Assembly: GCA_018268675.1 (NCBI GenBank)
Contig: JAFDWB010000092.1
Coordinates: forward strand, 62,001-126,000
Direction: 5' to 3'
DNA length: 64,000 nt
Origin: Actinomycetota bacterium
Lineage (GTDB): Bacteria > Actinomycetota > Thermoleophilia > Solirubrobacterales > 70-9
A program made the translations under genes and the position numbers. How positions within the stretch are numbered: the first letter of the stretch is position 1; the number at the start of each line of letters is the position of its first letter. This document shows positions 47,585 through 57,037 of this stretch, in pieces. Below the pieces are notes generated by a model. It was given only the letters and a program-made list of their open reading frames with translations. It was not told the origin of the DNA and made no database searches.

Positions 47585-49106
47585 CTCCGAGCTGCGCCTC
47601 ACGCCGACCCTGGAGGAGGCGCGCGCGCTCGCCCGCGAGGGCAACGTCGTCCCGGTCCGCGCCCGCTTCGTCGAGGACACCGAGACGCCGGTCTCCGCCT
47701 TCCTCAAACTGCGTGCCGGGGAGCCGGAGGGGGCGCCGTGCTTCCTGCTCGAGTCCGCCGAGCAGGGCCAGGTCGGCCGCTACTCCTTCGTCGGCCTGCG
47801 CCCCCGCGCGGTGCTGCGCTGGGCGGACGGCGAGCTCGCCGAGTGGAGCGGCCGCGCGGCGACCCTCGGCGGCGCGCCGACCAAGGTCGAGCCCGAGGCC
47901 GACCCCTACGGCGCCGTCGCCGCCCGCTTCGCCGCCTACAGCCCGGCGCCGGTCGCCGATCTGCCGCCCTTCACAGGCGGCGCCGTCGGCTTCTTCGGCT
48001 ACGACCTGGTGCGCACGGTCGAGCCGCTCGGCGCGCCGAACCCGGACGAGCTCGGCCTCCCCGACATGGCGCTGATGGTGACCGACGCGATGCTCGTCTT
48101 CGACCACCTGCGCCACGAGCTGACGATCCTCGCCTGCGTCCACACCGACGGCGCCGAGGACTTCGAGGCCGAATACGCCCGCGCCGCGGCGACGATCGCC
48201 GAGATGCGCGAGCGCCTCCGCGGCGCCGTCCCCCAGCCCGCCGCGCCGAGCGTGGTCGACCCGCCCGAGTTCACCTCCAACTTCGAGCGCGAGGACTTCG
48301 AAGCCGCGGTCTCCCGGATCATCGAGTACGTGCGCGCCGGCGACGCCTTCCAGGTCGTCCCCAGCCAGCGCTTCAGCGCCCCCGCCCCGGTCGAGGCCTT
48401 CTCCCTCTACCGCGGCCTGCGCGCCGTCAACCCCTCCCCGTACATGTACTTCCTCGAGTTCGGCGACTTCCAAATCGCCGGCGCCTCGCCCGAGCCGCTG
48501 GTCAAAGTCCACGACGGGATCGTCGAGACGCGCCCGATCGCCGGCACTTCGCCGCGCGGCGGGTCCGCCGAGGAGGACCGCCGCCTCGCCGAGCGCCTGA
48601 TCAACGACCCGAAGGAGCGCGCCGAGCACGTGATGCTGGTCGACCTCGGCCGCAACGACCTGGGCCGGGTCTGCGAGTACGGCAGCGTCAGCGTCGACGA
48701 GCTGATGGTGATCGAGACCTACTCGCACGTCCTCCACATCGTCTCCCAGGTGTCAGGGAAGCTGCGCGAGGGGGTGACCGCGATGGACGTGCTCCGCTCG
48801 GCGCTCCCGGCCGGCACGCTCTCCGGCGCGCCCAAGGTCCGCGCGATGCAGATCATCGACGAGCTCGAGCCGGTCAAGCGCTGCTCCTACGGCGGCGCGA
48901 TCGGCTACCTCTCCTGGAACGGCGACCTCGATACCGCGATCCACATCCGCACCGTCGTGGTCAAGGACGGCCGCCTCCACGTCCAGGCCGGCGGCGGCAC
49001 CGTGGTCGACGCGAAGCCGAACTACGAGTGGAACGAGTCGGTGAACAAGGCGCGCGCCGTCTTCCGCGCGGTCGAGGTCGCCTGCGCCCAGCCAGACTGG
49101 GCCTGA
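47568..49106 (+). CDS. trpE: Anthranilate synthase component I
   Basis: Chorismate to anthranilate with TrpG. 512 aa. The chorismate-binding domain is clear: GDAFQVVPSQRF, ASPEPLVKV, TRPIAGTSPRG, DLGRNDLGRV, FSGAPKVRAM-type GTLSGAPKVRAMQIIDELE. The N-terminal FLLESAEQGQVGRYSFVG contains the LLES motif linked to tryptophan feedback binding. Start ATG inside hisIE. Confidence 0.97.
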   Translation: MPVAADSELRLTPTLEEARALAREGNVVPVRARFVEDTETPVSAFLKLRAGEPEGAPCFLLESAEQGQVGRYSFVGLRPRAVLRWADGELAEWSGRAATLGGAPTKVEPEADPYGAVAARFAAYSPAPVADLPPFTGGAVGFFGYDLVRTVEPLGAPNPDELGLPDMALMVTDAMLVFDHLRHELTILACVHTDGAEDFEAEYARAAATIAEMRERLRGAVPQPAAPSVVDPPEFTSNFEREDFEAAVSRIIEYVRAGDAFQVVPSQRFSAPAPVEAFSLYRGLRAVNPSPYMYFLEFGDFQIAGASPEPLVKVHDGIVETRPIAGTSPRGGSAEEDRRLAERLINDPKERAEHVMLVDLGRNDLGRVCEYGSVSVDELMVIETYSHVLHIVSQVSGKLREGVTAMDVLRSALPAGTLSGAPKVRAMQIIDELEPVKRCSYGGAIGYLSWNGDLDTAIHIRTVVVKDGRLHVQAGGGTVVDAKPNYEWNESVNKARAVFRAVEVACAQPDWA

Positions 49107-49142
49107 GAAGCTAGGCCCGGTACCGCACCTCCGAAGGCACCC

Positions 49143-49718
49143 ATGCGCGTCCTCGTCATCGACAACTACGACTCCTTCACCTACAACCTGGTCCAGTACC
49201 TGGGCGAGCTCGGCGCCGAGCTCGAGGTGGTGCGCAACGACAAGGCCGCGGTCGCCGAGCTGCTCGAGCGCGGCGCCGACCGCCTGGTCGTCTCGCCCGG
49301 CCCCTGCACGCCCGCCGAGGCCGGCATCTCCACCGCCGCGATCCGCGCCTTCGCCGAGGCCGGGACGCCGACGCTCGGCGTCTGCCTCGGCCACCAGGCG
49401 ATGGTCGAGGCTTTCGGCGGCCGGGTCGTCCAGGCCGAGCCGGTCCACGGCAAGGACGCCGAGGTCGAGCACGACGGCCGCACGATCTTCGCCGGGCTGC
49501 CGACACCGATGGTCGCCGGTCGCTATCACTCGCTGGTCGCCGACCCCGACCTGCCGGAGGAGCTCGAGCTGACCGCCCACCTCGGCGACGTCGTGATGGG
49601 CGCCCGCCACCGCGAGCTGCCCGCCGAGGGCGTCCAGTTCCACCCCGAGTCGGTGCTCACGCCGCACGGCAAGCACCTGCTCGCCAACTTTCTCGGAAAG
49701 GGAGAAGCCAGTGCCTAA
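49143..49718 (+). CDS. trpG: Anthranilate synthase component II (glutamine amidotransferase)
   Basis: Class I glutaminase subunit supplying ammonia to TrpE. 191 aa. Triad Cys81 (GVCLGHQ), His167 and Glu169 (VQFHPES). Oxyanion motif SPGPCTPAEAG at 51-61. It overlaps trpD by 8 nt. A PabA role for folate synthesis is also possible, as only one such gene is in view. Confidence 0.95.
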   Translation: MRVLVIDNYDSFTYNLVQYLGELGAELEVVRNDKAAVAELLERGADRLVVSPGPCTPAEAGISTAAIRAFAEAGTPTLGVCLGHQAMVEAFGGRVVQAEPVHGKDAEVEHDGRTIFAGLPTPMVAGRYHSLVADPDLPEELELTAHLGDVVMGARHRELPAEGVQFHPESVLTPHGKHLLANFLGKGEASA

Positions 49719-50739
49719 CGATGTGGTGTCGCGCGCGATCGACGCGGTCTGCGCCGGGGAGAACCTGACCGCCGACCACGCCGCTGCCGTGCTCGCCGAG
49801 ATCATGGAAGGGCGGACCGAGCCGATCCAGACCGGCGCCTTCCTGATCGCCCTGCGGGCGAAGGGGGAGACGGTGTCGGAGCTGGTCGGGCTGGCGCGGA
49901 CGATGCGCTCGCTCGCCGCCTCGGTGCACTCCGACCGCCCCGACCTGGTCGACACGGCCGGCACCGGCGGCGGGCCGACGACCTTCAACGTCTCCACCAC
50001 CGCGGCGCTGGTCGCCGCCGGGGCGGGCTGCGCGATCGCCAAGCACGGCAACCGCTCGGCGACCTCGAAGTCGGGTTCGGCCGACGTGCTGGAGGCGCTC
50101 GGCGTCCGCGTCGACCTCGGCCCCGAGGCGGTCGCCCGCTGCATCGACGAGGTCGGCTTCGGCTTCATGTTCGCGCCCCGCCACCACGAGGCGACCGCGC
50201 ACGTGCGGCCCGCCCGCGAGGGGCTCGGCGTGCGCACGGTCTTCAACTTCCTCGGCCCGCTGACCAACCCGGCGGGCGCCACCCGGCAGCTGGTCGGGGT
50301 CGCCGACCGCCACTACCAGGAGACGATCGCCGAGGCGCTGATCGGCCTCGGGGTCGAGCGGGCGTTGGTGGTGAGCGCCGAGGACGGGGTCGACGAGCTC
50401 GCCCTCTCGGCGCCGACCCGGGTGATCGAGGTCTTCGACGGCCGCACCGCCGAGTGGTTCGTCGAGCCCGGCCAGTACGGGCTGGCGCCGCTCGAGCTGG
50501 CGCAGATCGCCGGCGGGACGCCGGCTGAGAACGCCGCCGTGACCCGCGCCGTGCTGGCCGGCGAGGCCGGACCGGCCCGCGACATCGTCCTGCTGAACGC
50601 GGCCGCCGCGATCTATGTCGGCGGGCTCGCCGCCGATCTCGAGGACGGGGTCGGCAAGGCCGCCGCGGCGATCGACTCGGGGGCGGCCGCCGGCGTCCTC
50701 GACCGGCTGATCGCCGCAACCGCCGCCGCGGCCGGCTGA
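49711..50739 (+). CDS. trpD: Anthranilate phosphoribosyltransferase
   Basis: Transfers phosphoribosyl from PRPP to anthranilate. 342 aa from GTG. PRPP-binding DTAGTGGGPTTFNVST, KHGNRSATSKSGSADVLEALG and the metal site EDGVDEL are conserved. Its stop lies in a 10-bp hairpin before trpC. Confidence 0.97.
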   Translation: MPNDVVSRAIDAVCAGENLTADHAAAVLAEIMEGRTEPIQTGAFLIALRAKGETVSELVGLARTMRSLAASVHSDRPDLVDTAGTGGGPTTFNVSTTAALVAAGAGCAIAKHGNRSATSKSGSADVLEALGVRVDLGPEAVARCIDEVGFGFMFAPRHHEATAHVRPAREGLGVRTVFNFLGPLTNPAGATRQLVGVADRHYQETIAEALIGLGVERALVVSAEDGVDELALSAPTRVIEVFDGRTAEWFVEPGQYGLAPLELAQIAGGTPAENAAVTRAVLAGEAGPARDIVLLNAAAAIYVGGLAADLEDGVGKAAAAIDSGAAAGVLDRLIAATAAAAG

Positions 50740-50759
50740 TCGGCCCTGAGGGCCGATCA
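50737..50759 (+). terminator. Hairpin between trpD and trpC
   Basis: TGATCGGCCC (50737-50746) and GGGCCGATCA (50750-50759) pair perfectly around TGA. It includes the trpD stop codon. There is no T tract; it could limit read-through into trpC or protect the upstream mRNA. Confidence 0.5.
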
Positions 50760-50778
50760 TCTAGTCTCTCCTCGTTCC

Positions 50779-51579
50779 GTGGGAATTATCGAGCAGCTGA
50801 TCGAGGGCGCCCGGGAGGGGGTGGACGCGCGCAGGCGCGAGGTGCCGCAGGCCGCGCTGGAGGCGCAGCTCTCCGCCCGCGGCGAGGACCGTCCCTTCCA
50901 GGAGGCGCTGACCCGCCCCGGGCTCTCGCTGATCGCCGAGTTCAAGCGCCGCTCGCCGAGCGTCGGCGACATCGCCCCCGACGCCGACATCGCCGCCCAG
51001 GTCGCCGCTTACGAGCGCGGCGGCGCGGCCGCCCTCTCGGTGCTGACCGACACCGCCCACTTCGGCGGCTCGCTCGAGGACCTGCGCGCCGCCCGCGCCG
51101 CCGCCACGCTGCCGATCATCCGCAAGGACTTCATCGTCGACCCCTACCAGCTCTACGAGGCGGCGGTGAACGGGGCCGACGCGGTGCTGCTGATCGTCCG
51201 CGCGCTCGACGACCCCGAGCTGCGGGCGCTGTACGAGGAGGCACGGGCGCTCGACCTCGACTGCCTGGTCGAGGTCCACGACGCCGAGGAGCTGGGGCGG
51301 GCGCTCGAGGTCGAGGCCGAGGTGATCGGGATCAACAACCGCGACCTCGACGAGCAGCGGGTCGACATCCAGAGGACCTTCGAGCTGATGCCCGACGTGC
51401 CGGCGGGCAAGACCGTGGTCGCCGAGAGCGGCATCTCCGGGCGCGAGGAGCTGGCCGAGCTGGAGCGGGTCGGCGTCGACGCGGTGCTGATCGGCGGCGC
51501 CCTGATGACGGCCGCCGACCCGGAGCGCAAGACGCGCGAGCTGACCGGCGCCGACGAGACCCGCGAACACCTCTACTAG
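50779..51579 (+). CDS. trpC: Indole-3-glycerol phosphate synthase
   Basis: 266-aa TIM barrel that closes the indole ring. GTG start. Conserved AEFKRRSPSVGDI (catalytic Lys), LSVLTDTAHFGGSLEDL, IIRKDFIVDPYQLYEA, VEVHDAEEL, GINNRDL and VAESGISGREEL. The next trp gene, trpF, comes only after htrA. Confidence 0.97.
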   Translation: MGIIEQLIEGAREGVDARRREVPQAALEAQLSARGEDRPFQEALTRPGLSLIAEFKRRSPSVGDIAPDADIAAQVAAYERGGAAALSVLTDTAHFGGSLEDLRAARAAATLPIIRKDFIVDPYQLYEAAVNGADAVLLIVRALDDPELRALYEEARALDLDCLVEVHDAEELGRALEVEAEVIGINNRDLDEQRVDIQRTFELMPDVPAGKTVVAESGISGREELAELERVGVDAVLIGGALMTAADPERKTRELTGADETREHLY

Positions 51580-51695
51580 GCGGGAGCGCCTCCCAGACGA
51601 CTCCCAGGCGGTTGCCGGCCGCCGGGGCTACCTTCTTTAAGAAACTTTTGGACTTGCTTTAAGGCCGCGTCAAAGGACCAAGGGAACCTGTGCAT

Positions 51696-52967
51696 ATGGA
51701 CTACCAACCGCAACCACCGCAGAACGACCAGGGCCAGAAGCCGGCCGAGAAGACGGGATTCCTCCGATCGCCGTTCGGCTCGGCGCTGCTCGGGGGAGCG
51801 GTCGTCGCCGTCGTCGGCGCGGTCCTCCTGCTGACCGGCGCGGTGAAGTCGAGCGGCGGTGGCACGACCACGGTGGTGCAGACGGGCGCGGCGCCGGTCG
51901 TCTCCAAGTCCTCCGCAGGGAGCGGCAACACCGTCGACCAGATCTACAAGGCCGACGGCAACGGCGTCGCCTTCATCGAATCGACGCTGAAGCCGCAGCA
52001 GACCGAAAGCCTCAACCCGTTCATCGAACCGGAATCGCAGAGCGGTGGCACCGCGACCGGCTCCGGCATCGTGCTCGACAACCAGGGTCACATCCTCACC
52101 AACAACCACGTGATCGAAGGGGCGAGCAAGATCGAGGTCAAACTCGGCGCCTCCGAGAAGCAGTACACCGCCGAAGTGGTCGGCACCGATCCCGCCTCCG
52201 ACCTGGCGCTGCTGAAGGTCGAAGCGCCGACCAGCGAACTGACGCCGCTGAAGCTCGGCGACTCCGCGAAGATGGAAGTCGGCGATCCGGTGGTTGCGAT
52301 CGGCAACCCGTTCGGGCTCGACCGGACTGTGACCAGCGGCATCGTTTCGGCGCTGCAGCGCCAGATCCAGGCGCCCGACGGCTTCTCGATCAACAACGTG
52401 ATCCAGACCGACGCGGCGATCAACCCGGGCAACTCGGGCGGGCCGCTGATCAACGCCGCCGGCGAAGTGATCGGCATCAACTCGCAGATCGAGACCGGCG
52501 GCAACGGCTCCAACGGCAACGTCGGCATCGGCTTCGCGATCCCGATCAACACCGCCAAGTCGGTGATCCACGAACTCGAAACGAAGGGCACCGTGGAACA
52601 CGCCTACCTCGGCATCGAGGGCGGCACGATCACCCCGCAGCTGGCCCAGGCGTTCAACCTGCCGGTCAAGGAAGGCGTGCTGATCCAGTCGGTCGAAAAG
52701 GGCGGGCCGTCCGACAAGGCGGGGCTCCAGGGCGGCACCACGCCGGTGACGATCGAAGGCGCCGAACTCAAGGTCGGCGGCGACATCATCATCGAAGCCG
52801 ACGGCAAGAAGATCAACAACATGGAACAGATCGTCGAACTTGTCAACGGGAAGAAACCGGGCGAAGAAGTGACGCTGAAGTTCCTCCACGAAGGCAAGGA
52901 AAAGACTGCGACCGTGACGCTGGGCACCAGGCCCGCGAAGGTCGAAGAAGCCTCGCCGAAAGGCTGA
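51696..52967 (+). CDS. htrA: Membrane-anchored HtrA/DegP-type serine protease
   Basis: Extracytoplasmic quality-control protease. 423 aa from ATG 51696 (AGGGAA 9 nt upstream; GTG 51690 possible). TM helix at about 28-50, trypsin-like domain with His138 (NNHV), Asp169 (SDLALLKV) and Ser247 (GNSGGP), then one PDZ domain (about 300-400: GVLIQSVEKGGPSDKAGL). Unlike neighbours it uses mostly GAA for Glu. It splits trpC from trpF and has its own A/T-richer upstream region and a strong hairpin after the stop, so it is probably a separate unit. Confidence 0.96.
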   Translation: MDYQPQPPQNDQGQKPAEKTGFLRSPFGSALLGGAVVAVVGAVLLLTGAVKSSGGGTTTVVQTGAAPVVSKSSAGSGNTVDQIYKADGNGVAFIESTLKPQQTESLNPFIEPESQSGGTATGSGIVLDNQGHILTNNHVIEGASKIEVKLGASEKQYTAEVVGTDPASDLALLKVEAPTSELTPLKLGDSAKMEVGDPVVAIGNPFGLDRTVTSGIVSALQRQIQAPDGFSINNVIQTDAAINPGNSGGPLINAAGEVIGINSQIETGGNGSNGNVGIGFAIPINTAKSVIHELETKGTVEHAYLGIEGGTITPQLAQAFNLPVKEGVLIQSVEKGGPSDKAGLQGGTTPVTIEGAELKVGGDIIIEADGKKINNMEQIVELVNGKKPGEEVTLKFLHEGKEKTATVTLGTRPAKVEEASPKG

Positions 52968-52980
52968 GGGAAGCACACTG

Positions 52981-53011
52981 CCGCCCGGGGGGAGTCCGGC
53001 CCCCCGGGCGG
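52981..53011 (+). terminator. Strong GC hairpin after htrA
   Basis: CCGCCCGGGGGG (52981-52992) pairs with CCCCCCGGGCGG (53000-53011), a perfect 12-bp stem with a 7-nt loop, 13 nt past the htrA stop and followed by TCTGATCTT. Likely terminator. Confidence 0.75.
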
Positions 53012-53050
53012 TCTGATCTTGTCGATGACCGGGTCCCGTAATCTGGGCGG

Positions 53051-53689
53051 ATGCGCGTCAAGTTCTGCGGGATCACCGACCTGGACGACGCCGCCGAGGC
53101 GGTGCGGCTGGGGGCGTGGGCGATCGGGCTGATCCACTGGGAGCCCTCGCCGCGGGACGTCGATCGCGCGGTGGCGGCGGAGATCGCCGCCGCCTTCCGG
53201 CGCAAGGCGGAGATCGTCGGGGTGTTCGTCAACCCGACGCTTGATGAGGTCGCGCGGGCGGTCGAGGACGAGCAGCTCTCGATGGTGCAGCTGAACGGCG
53301 AGGAGGGCGCCTCGTTCTGCGCCGAGGTCGCGCGGCGAACCGGCGTCAAGGTGATCAAGGCGATCCACGTCGGCTCGGCCGCCGACATCCACGCCGCCGA
53401 GGCCTACCGCAGCGTCGACTTCCACCTCTTCGACCGGCGCGCCAGGAACCTGCCGGGTGGGACCGGGGAGACCTTCGACTGGGAGCTGCTGCGCGACCAC
53501 CGCTCCGAGGTCCCGGCGATCCTGGCCGGCGGCCTGCGGCCCGAGAACGTCGCCGCGGCGGTGGAGATCGTCCGTCCCTACGCGGTCGACGTCGCCAGCG
53601 GCGTCGAGGCCGCTCCGGGCCGCAAGGACCACGCCAAGATGGCCGCCTTCTACGAGGCGGCGAACTCGGTCGGCGCCGCGACCCGATGA
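53051..53689 (+). CDS. trpF: Phosphoribosylanthranilate isomerase
   Basis: 212-aa TIM barrel. [12 protein letters not shown] carries the catalytic Cys, [16 protein letters not shown] follows, and the Asp is in the segment [17 protein letters not shown]. It overlaps trpB by 4 nt (ATGA) and starts the second trp block (F-B-A). Confidence 0.96.
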   Translation: MRVKFCGITDLDDAAEAVRLGAWAIGLIHWEPSPRDVDRAVAAEIAAAFRRKAEIVGVFVNPTLDEVARAVEDEQLSMVQLNGEEGASFCAEVARRTGVKVIKAIHVGSAADIHAAEAYRSVDFHLFDRRARNLPGGTGETFDWELLRDHRSEVPAILAGGLRPENVAAAVEIVRPYAVDVASGVEAAPGRKDHAKMAAFYEAANSVGAATR

Positions 53690-54858
53690 GCCCGGTCGAG
53701 CAGCGCTTCGGCCCCTACGGGGGCCGCTACGTGCCGGAGACGCTGATCGCGGCGCTCGACGAGCTGACCGCGGCCTGGGAAGAGGCGCGCGACGATCCCT
53801 CCTTCAACGCGCGCCAGGACGCCCTGCGGCGCGACTTCGTCGGCCGGCCGACGCCGCTCTACCTGGCCGAGCGGCTGTCCGAGCGGGTCGGCTCGCGGGT
53901 TTACCTGAAGCGCGAGGACCTCGCCCACACCGGCGCCCACAAGATCAACAACGCCCTCGGGCAGACGCTGCTGGCGCAGCGGATGGGCAAGCGGCGGATC
54001 ATCGCCGAGACCGGGGCGGGCCAGCACGGCGTCGCCACGGCGACCGCCTGCGCCCTGCTCGGGCTCGAGTGCGTCGTCTACATGGGGACCGAGGACATCC
54101 GCCGCCAGGCGCCGAACGTCGAGCGGATGCGCCTCCTGGGCGCTGAGGTGGCGCCGGTCGAGGCGGGCGCGCGGACGCTCAAGGAGGCCGTCTCGGCGGC
54201 GATCCGCGACTGGGTGGCGAACGTCGACACGACCCACTACGTGATCGGCTCCGCGGTCGGGCCGGCGCCCTACCCGGCGCTGGTGCGCGACCTGCAGCGG
54301 GTGATCGGCGAGGAGGCGCGCGCGCAGGCCCTGGCCGCGGAGGGCGCGCTGCCGCGGCGGGTGATCGCCTGCGTCGGCGGCGGCTCCAACGCGATCGGCA
54401 TCTTCGCCCCCTTCGTCGAGGACGCCGAGGTGGCGCTGGTCGGGGTGGAGGCGGGCGGCGACGGGATCGCGAGCGGCCGTCACGGGGCCTCGCTCGGAGC
54501 GGGGCAGACCGGGGTCCTGCACGGCTCGCTCTCGGCGGTGCTCAGCGACGAGGACGGGCAGATCCTCGAGGCGCACTCGGTCTCGGCGGGGCTCGACTAT
54601 CCCGGGACGGGGCCCGAGCACGCCTGGCTGCGGGACACCGGGCGCGCGAGCTACGTCGCGGTGGACGACGACGGCGCGCTGGGGGCGCTGCGGGAGCTGG
54701 CGCGGCTGGAGGGGATCATCCCGGCGCTCGAGTCCTCGCACGCGGTCGCGTGGCTGCTGGAGAACCCGCTGCAGGGAGACGGATTCGACCTGCTCTGCCT
54801 TTCCGGCCGCGGCGACAAGGACCTTGCCGAGTACACGCGCAGGACGAGCGCGGCGTGA
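53686..54858 (+). CDS. trpB: Tryptophan synthase beta chain
   Basis: PLP enzyme joining indole and serine. 390 aa. The PLP lysine is Lys86 in [13 protein letters not shown]; the phosphate-binding GGGSNAIG loop and the [12 protein letters not shown] motif are intact. TrpB1-type by these motifs. Translationally coupled to trpF and trpA. Confidence 0.98.
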   Translation: MSPVEQRFGPYGGRYVPETLIAALDELTAAWEEARDDPSFNARQDALRRDFVGRPTPLYLAERLSERVGSRVYLKREDLAHTGAHKINNALGQTLLAQRMGKRRIIAETGAGQHGVATATACALLGLECVVYMGTEDIRRQAPNVERMRLLGAEVAPVEAGARTLKEAVSAAIRDWVANVDTTHYVIGSAVGPAPYPALVRDLQRVIGEEARAQALAAEGALPRRVIACVGGGSNAIGIFAPFVEDAEVALVGVEAGGDGIASGRHGASLGAGQTGVLHGSLSAVLSDEDGQILEAHSVSAGLDYPGTGPEHAWLRDTGRASYVAVDDDGALGALRELARLEGIIPALESSHAVAWLLENPLQGDGFDLLCLSGRGDKDLAEYTRRTSAA

Positions 54859-55664
54859 TCGCCGGCGAGGAGAGGATCCGCGCCGCGTTCGCCGCGGCCG
54901 AGGCCGAAGGTCGCGCCGCCCTGATGCCCTACATGATGGCCGGGTTCCCGGATCGGGAGGCCGGGCTGGCGGTGGCGGCGGCCTACGTCGACGCGGGGGC
55001 CGACCTGATCGAGCTCGGGGTGCCGTTCAGCGATCCGCTCGCCGACGGTCCGGCGATCCACGCGGCCGACACCAAGGCCCTCGCGGGGGGCGCGACGCTG
55101 CGGACCGCGCTGGAGGTCTGCGAGGCGGTCGCCGACCGGGTGCCGGTGGTGCTGATGGTCTACGTGAACATGGTGCTCGCGCACGGGGGCGGGGCGGAGT
55201 TCGCGAAGCTGGCGCGGGCGGCCGGCGCCGCGGGGGCGATCGTGCCGGACCTGCCGCTCGGGGAGGACGAGGGGATCCGCGACGCCTTCCACGAGGCCGG
55301 GCTGGCGATGGTGCCGCTCGTCGCCCCGACCACGCCGCCCGACCGACGCGCCCGGATCGGCGCGGTCGCCAAGGGCTTCGTCTACCTCGTCTCCACCGTC
55401 GGCACGACCGGCGAGCGGGGGGAGCTGGCGCCGGAGCTCGCCGAGCTGGTCGCCGCCACCAAGGCCGACGCGGGGGAGACGCCGGTCGCGGTCGGCTTCG
55501 GGATCGGCACCCCGGCACAGGTCGGCGAGGTCGGGAAGGTCGCCGACGGGGTGATCATCGGCAGCCGCCTGGTTCGCGCCGCGGACGAAGGCGGCAGCCC
55601 GGCGGGGGCCGCCGACGCGGTCGCCGAGTTCCTCGCCGAGGCACGCGTCGCCCTCGACGGATAG
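54855..55664 (+). CDS. trpA: Tryptophan synthase alpha chain
   Basis: 269 aa from GTG 54855, overlapping the trpB stop (GTGA). The frame is open further upstream inside trpB but is not protein-like. Catalytic Glu53 and Asp64 lie in [26 protein letters not shown] and VIIGSRLV near the end are the phosphate-binding loops. Confidence 0.97.
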   Translation: MIAGEERIRAAFAAAEAEGRAALMPYMMAGFPDREAGLAVAAAYVDAGADLIELGVPFSDPLADGPAIHAADTKALAGGATLRTALEVCEAVADRVPVVLMVYVNMVLAHGGGAEFAKLARAAGAAGAIVPDLPLGEDEGIRDAFHEAGLAMVPLVAPTTPPDRRARIGAVAKGFVYLVSTVGTTGERGELAPELAELVAATKADAGETPVAVGFGIGTPAQVGEVGKVADGVIIGSRLVRAADEGGSPAGAADAVAEFLAEARVALDG

Positions 55665-55676
55665 GATGCGCGCCGT

Positions 55677-55856
55677 ATGTTCATGGCCGTCTGGACCTTC
55701 CTCGCGCTCGCCGTCACGCTGATCATCTATGCCTGGCTCGGCCAGGGCGGCGGCGTCTCCGGCCTGATCTTCTTCGGCATCATGCTGCTCGCCGTGATCA
55801 TCAAGATGATGCTCGGCACCCCGTCGAAACCCGACGGCGAACGCCCCCGCGCCTGA
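55677..55856 (+). CDS. 59-aa two-TM small protein
   Basis: Small ORF 12 nt after trpA: MFMAVWTFLALAVTLIIYAW (TM1), a Gly-rich turn GQGGGVSG, then a second TM (about 28-46) and a hydrophilic tail KPDGERPRA. AGGATG lies about 7 nt upstream of the ATG. It looks like a genuine small membrane protein; function unknown. Confidence 0.6.
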   Translation: MFMAVWTFLALAVTLIIYAWLGQGGGVSGLIFFGIMLLAVIIKMMLGTPSKPDGERPRA

Positions 55857-55965
55857 GCCCACCCTGCCGCGCGCCTCGAGGGCCGGCTGACGCCTCCCGG
55901 CGCGGCTTGGCCGGCGCCGGGCCGAGCGCCGTCGTCACAGAGATGCCAAGGGATGTTGATGGGCG

Positions 55966-56010
55966 CGAGTTCGCAGTTGGCCACAACAGTTGTGGCCAAC
56001 TGCGAACTCG
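55966..56010. repeat. Palindrome B4, perfect 45 bp
   Basis: 22-bp arms 55966-55987 and 55989-56010 with a single central A (GTTCGCAGTTGGCCACAAC and its complement). It is the most perfect palindrome in the window and directly follows the half type A arm. Confidence 0.85.
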
Positions 56011-56033
56011 ATCGCGGGCGCACCCGTCCCCGC

Positions 56034-56087
56034 CGGTGCGTTCGCACTCATCCACGCTATGTGTGGGTAACTCCGAACTCATCCCGG
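56034..56087. repeat. Palindrome B5
   Basis: Imperfect arms (GTTCGCA / CCGAACTC) with inner TCCACGCTATGTGTGGGTAA. It aligns with the reverse complement of B2 at 36.37 kb. Confidence 0.65.
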
Positions 56088-56131
56088 GATTCCACGGGAG
56101 GCTGGCGGCTCTCCGAGCTGGCGCAGGCCGA

Positions 56132-56183
56132 GGCGCGGCCATCGCCCTCATAGCCGGCCGAACATGAGGGGGATGGCCGCGCC
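56132..56183. repeat. Palindrome E2 (variable arms, conserved centre)
   Basis: 19-nt arms 56132-56150 and 56165-56183 with one mismatch around TAGCCGGCCGAACA. The centre and inner CCCTCA/TGAGGG match E1 at 1.77 kb, but the outer arms do not. It lies 17 nt past the methyltransferase stop on the minus strand. Confidence 0.7.
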
Positions 56184-56200
56184 GCGGGGCGACAGCAGGC

Positions 56201-57016
56201 CTACGCCCGGATCGCGACGACCTGCAGGTACTCGGGTTCGAGCACCAGGGCCCCGTCGCGGTTCCCGACCCGTTCGAGGTAGGCGCGCATGTCGGCCTCC
56301 AGGGCCGGGGCTCCCTCGGGGCCGACTTTGTCGAAGGCGGCGCGGATCGGGCCGAAGTAGGAGCGGAAGAATTCGAGGTAGTGGTCGGCGGAGCGGAAAG
56401 CCTGGCGGCTGACGCGGCGCTCGACCCGGAGGTCGGTGATGCCGTCGCCGAACAGCTCGCGGAGGCGCGCCTCGCTGCCCCAGAGGACCGGTGGGACGGT
56501 GCCGGGCGGCGGGCCGCCGACGTGGCGGGCCAGCAGGGCGAAGAACTCCCCGAGGCTGCCGTCCGGGGTCCAATTCGCCATCCCGATCCGCCCGCCCGGT
56601 TTCGTCACTCGGAGGAGCTCGGCCGCGGTGCGCTCCTGGTCGGGGGCGAACATCGCGCCGAAGATCGACATCGCGACGTCGAAGCTCCCGTCCTCGAACG
56701 GCAGCTCCTGGGCGTCGGCCTCGACGAAATCGACCGCGAGGCGCTCGGCCGCGGCGCGTTCCCGCCCCCGCTCGAGCAGCGCCGGGACGAAGTCGCAGCC
56801 GACGGCGCCCACCCAGGAGCGCCGCGCCGCCGCGATCGCCCCGTTGCCGCTGCCGCAGGCGACGTCGAGGACGCGTTCGTCGGGCAGGATCGCGAGCGCT
56901 TCGGCGAGGCTCTCGGCGACGTTGACGATCATCGAGGCGACCATCGAGAAATCGCCGTCGGACCAGGTCCGCTGCTGGGCGGCGGTGATCGCGGCGAGGT
57001 CAGGGTTGGTCGTCAT
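56201..57016 (-). CDS. Class I SAM-dependent methyltransferase
   Basis: 271 aa on the minus strand. Motif I VLDVACGSGNGAIAAAR at about 48-64, acidic loop VEADAQELPFEDGSFDVAMSIFG and post-motif LLRVTKPGGRIGMANW place it in the UbiE/type 11 group. The substrate is not identifiable. It is divergent from pfkA with only 21 nt between start codons, so the two promoters must overlap the other gene's 5' end or the space between. Confidence 0.9.
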   Translation of the reverse strand: MTTNPDLAAITAAQQRTWSDGDFSMVASMIVNVAESLAEALAILPDERVLDVACGSGNGAIAAARRSWVGAVGCDFVPALLERGRERAAAERLAVDFVEADAQELPFEDGSFDVAMSIFGAMFAPDQERTAAELLRVTKPGGRIGMANWTPDGSLGEFFALLARHVGGPPPGTVPPVLWGSEARLRELFGDGITDLRVERRVSRQAFRSADHYLEFFRSYFGPIRAAFDKVGPEGAPALEADMRAYLERVGNRDGALVLEPEYLQVVAIRA

Positions 57017-57037
57017 CCCCGTCTAACCTAGACCGCG

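Larger units (their letters stand above)
55857..56200. other. Intergenic repeat mosaic M5 (no gene)
   Basis: 344 nt between convergent genes. In order: GGGCCGGCTGACGCC (55880-55894), GTCACAGAG (55934-55942), a half type A arm ATGTTGATGGGC (55953-55964), palindromes B4 and B5, and palindrome E2. Reverse-complemented, the order is the same as in M1 (E, B, A, CTCTGTG, GGCGTCAGCCGGCCC). Confidence 0.75.
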
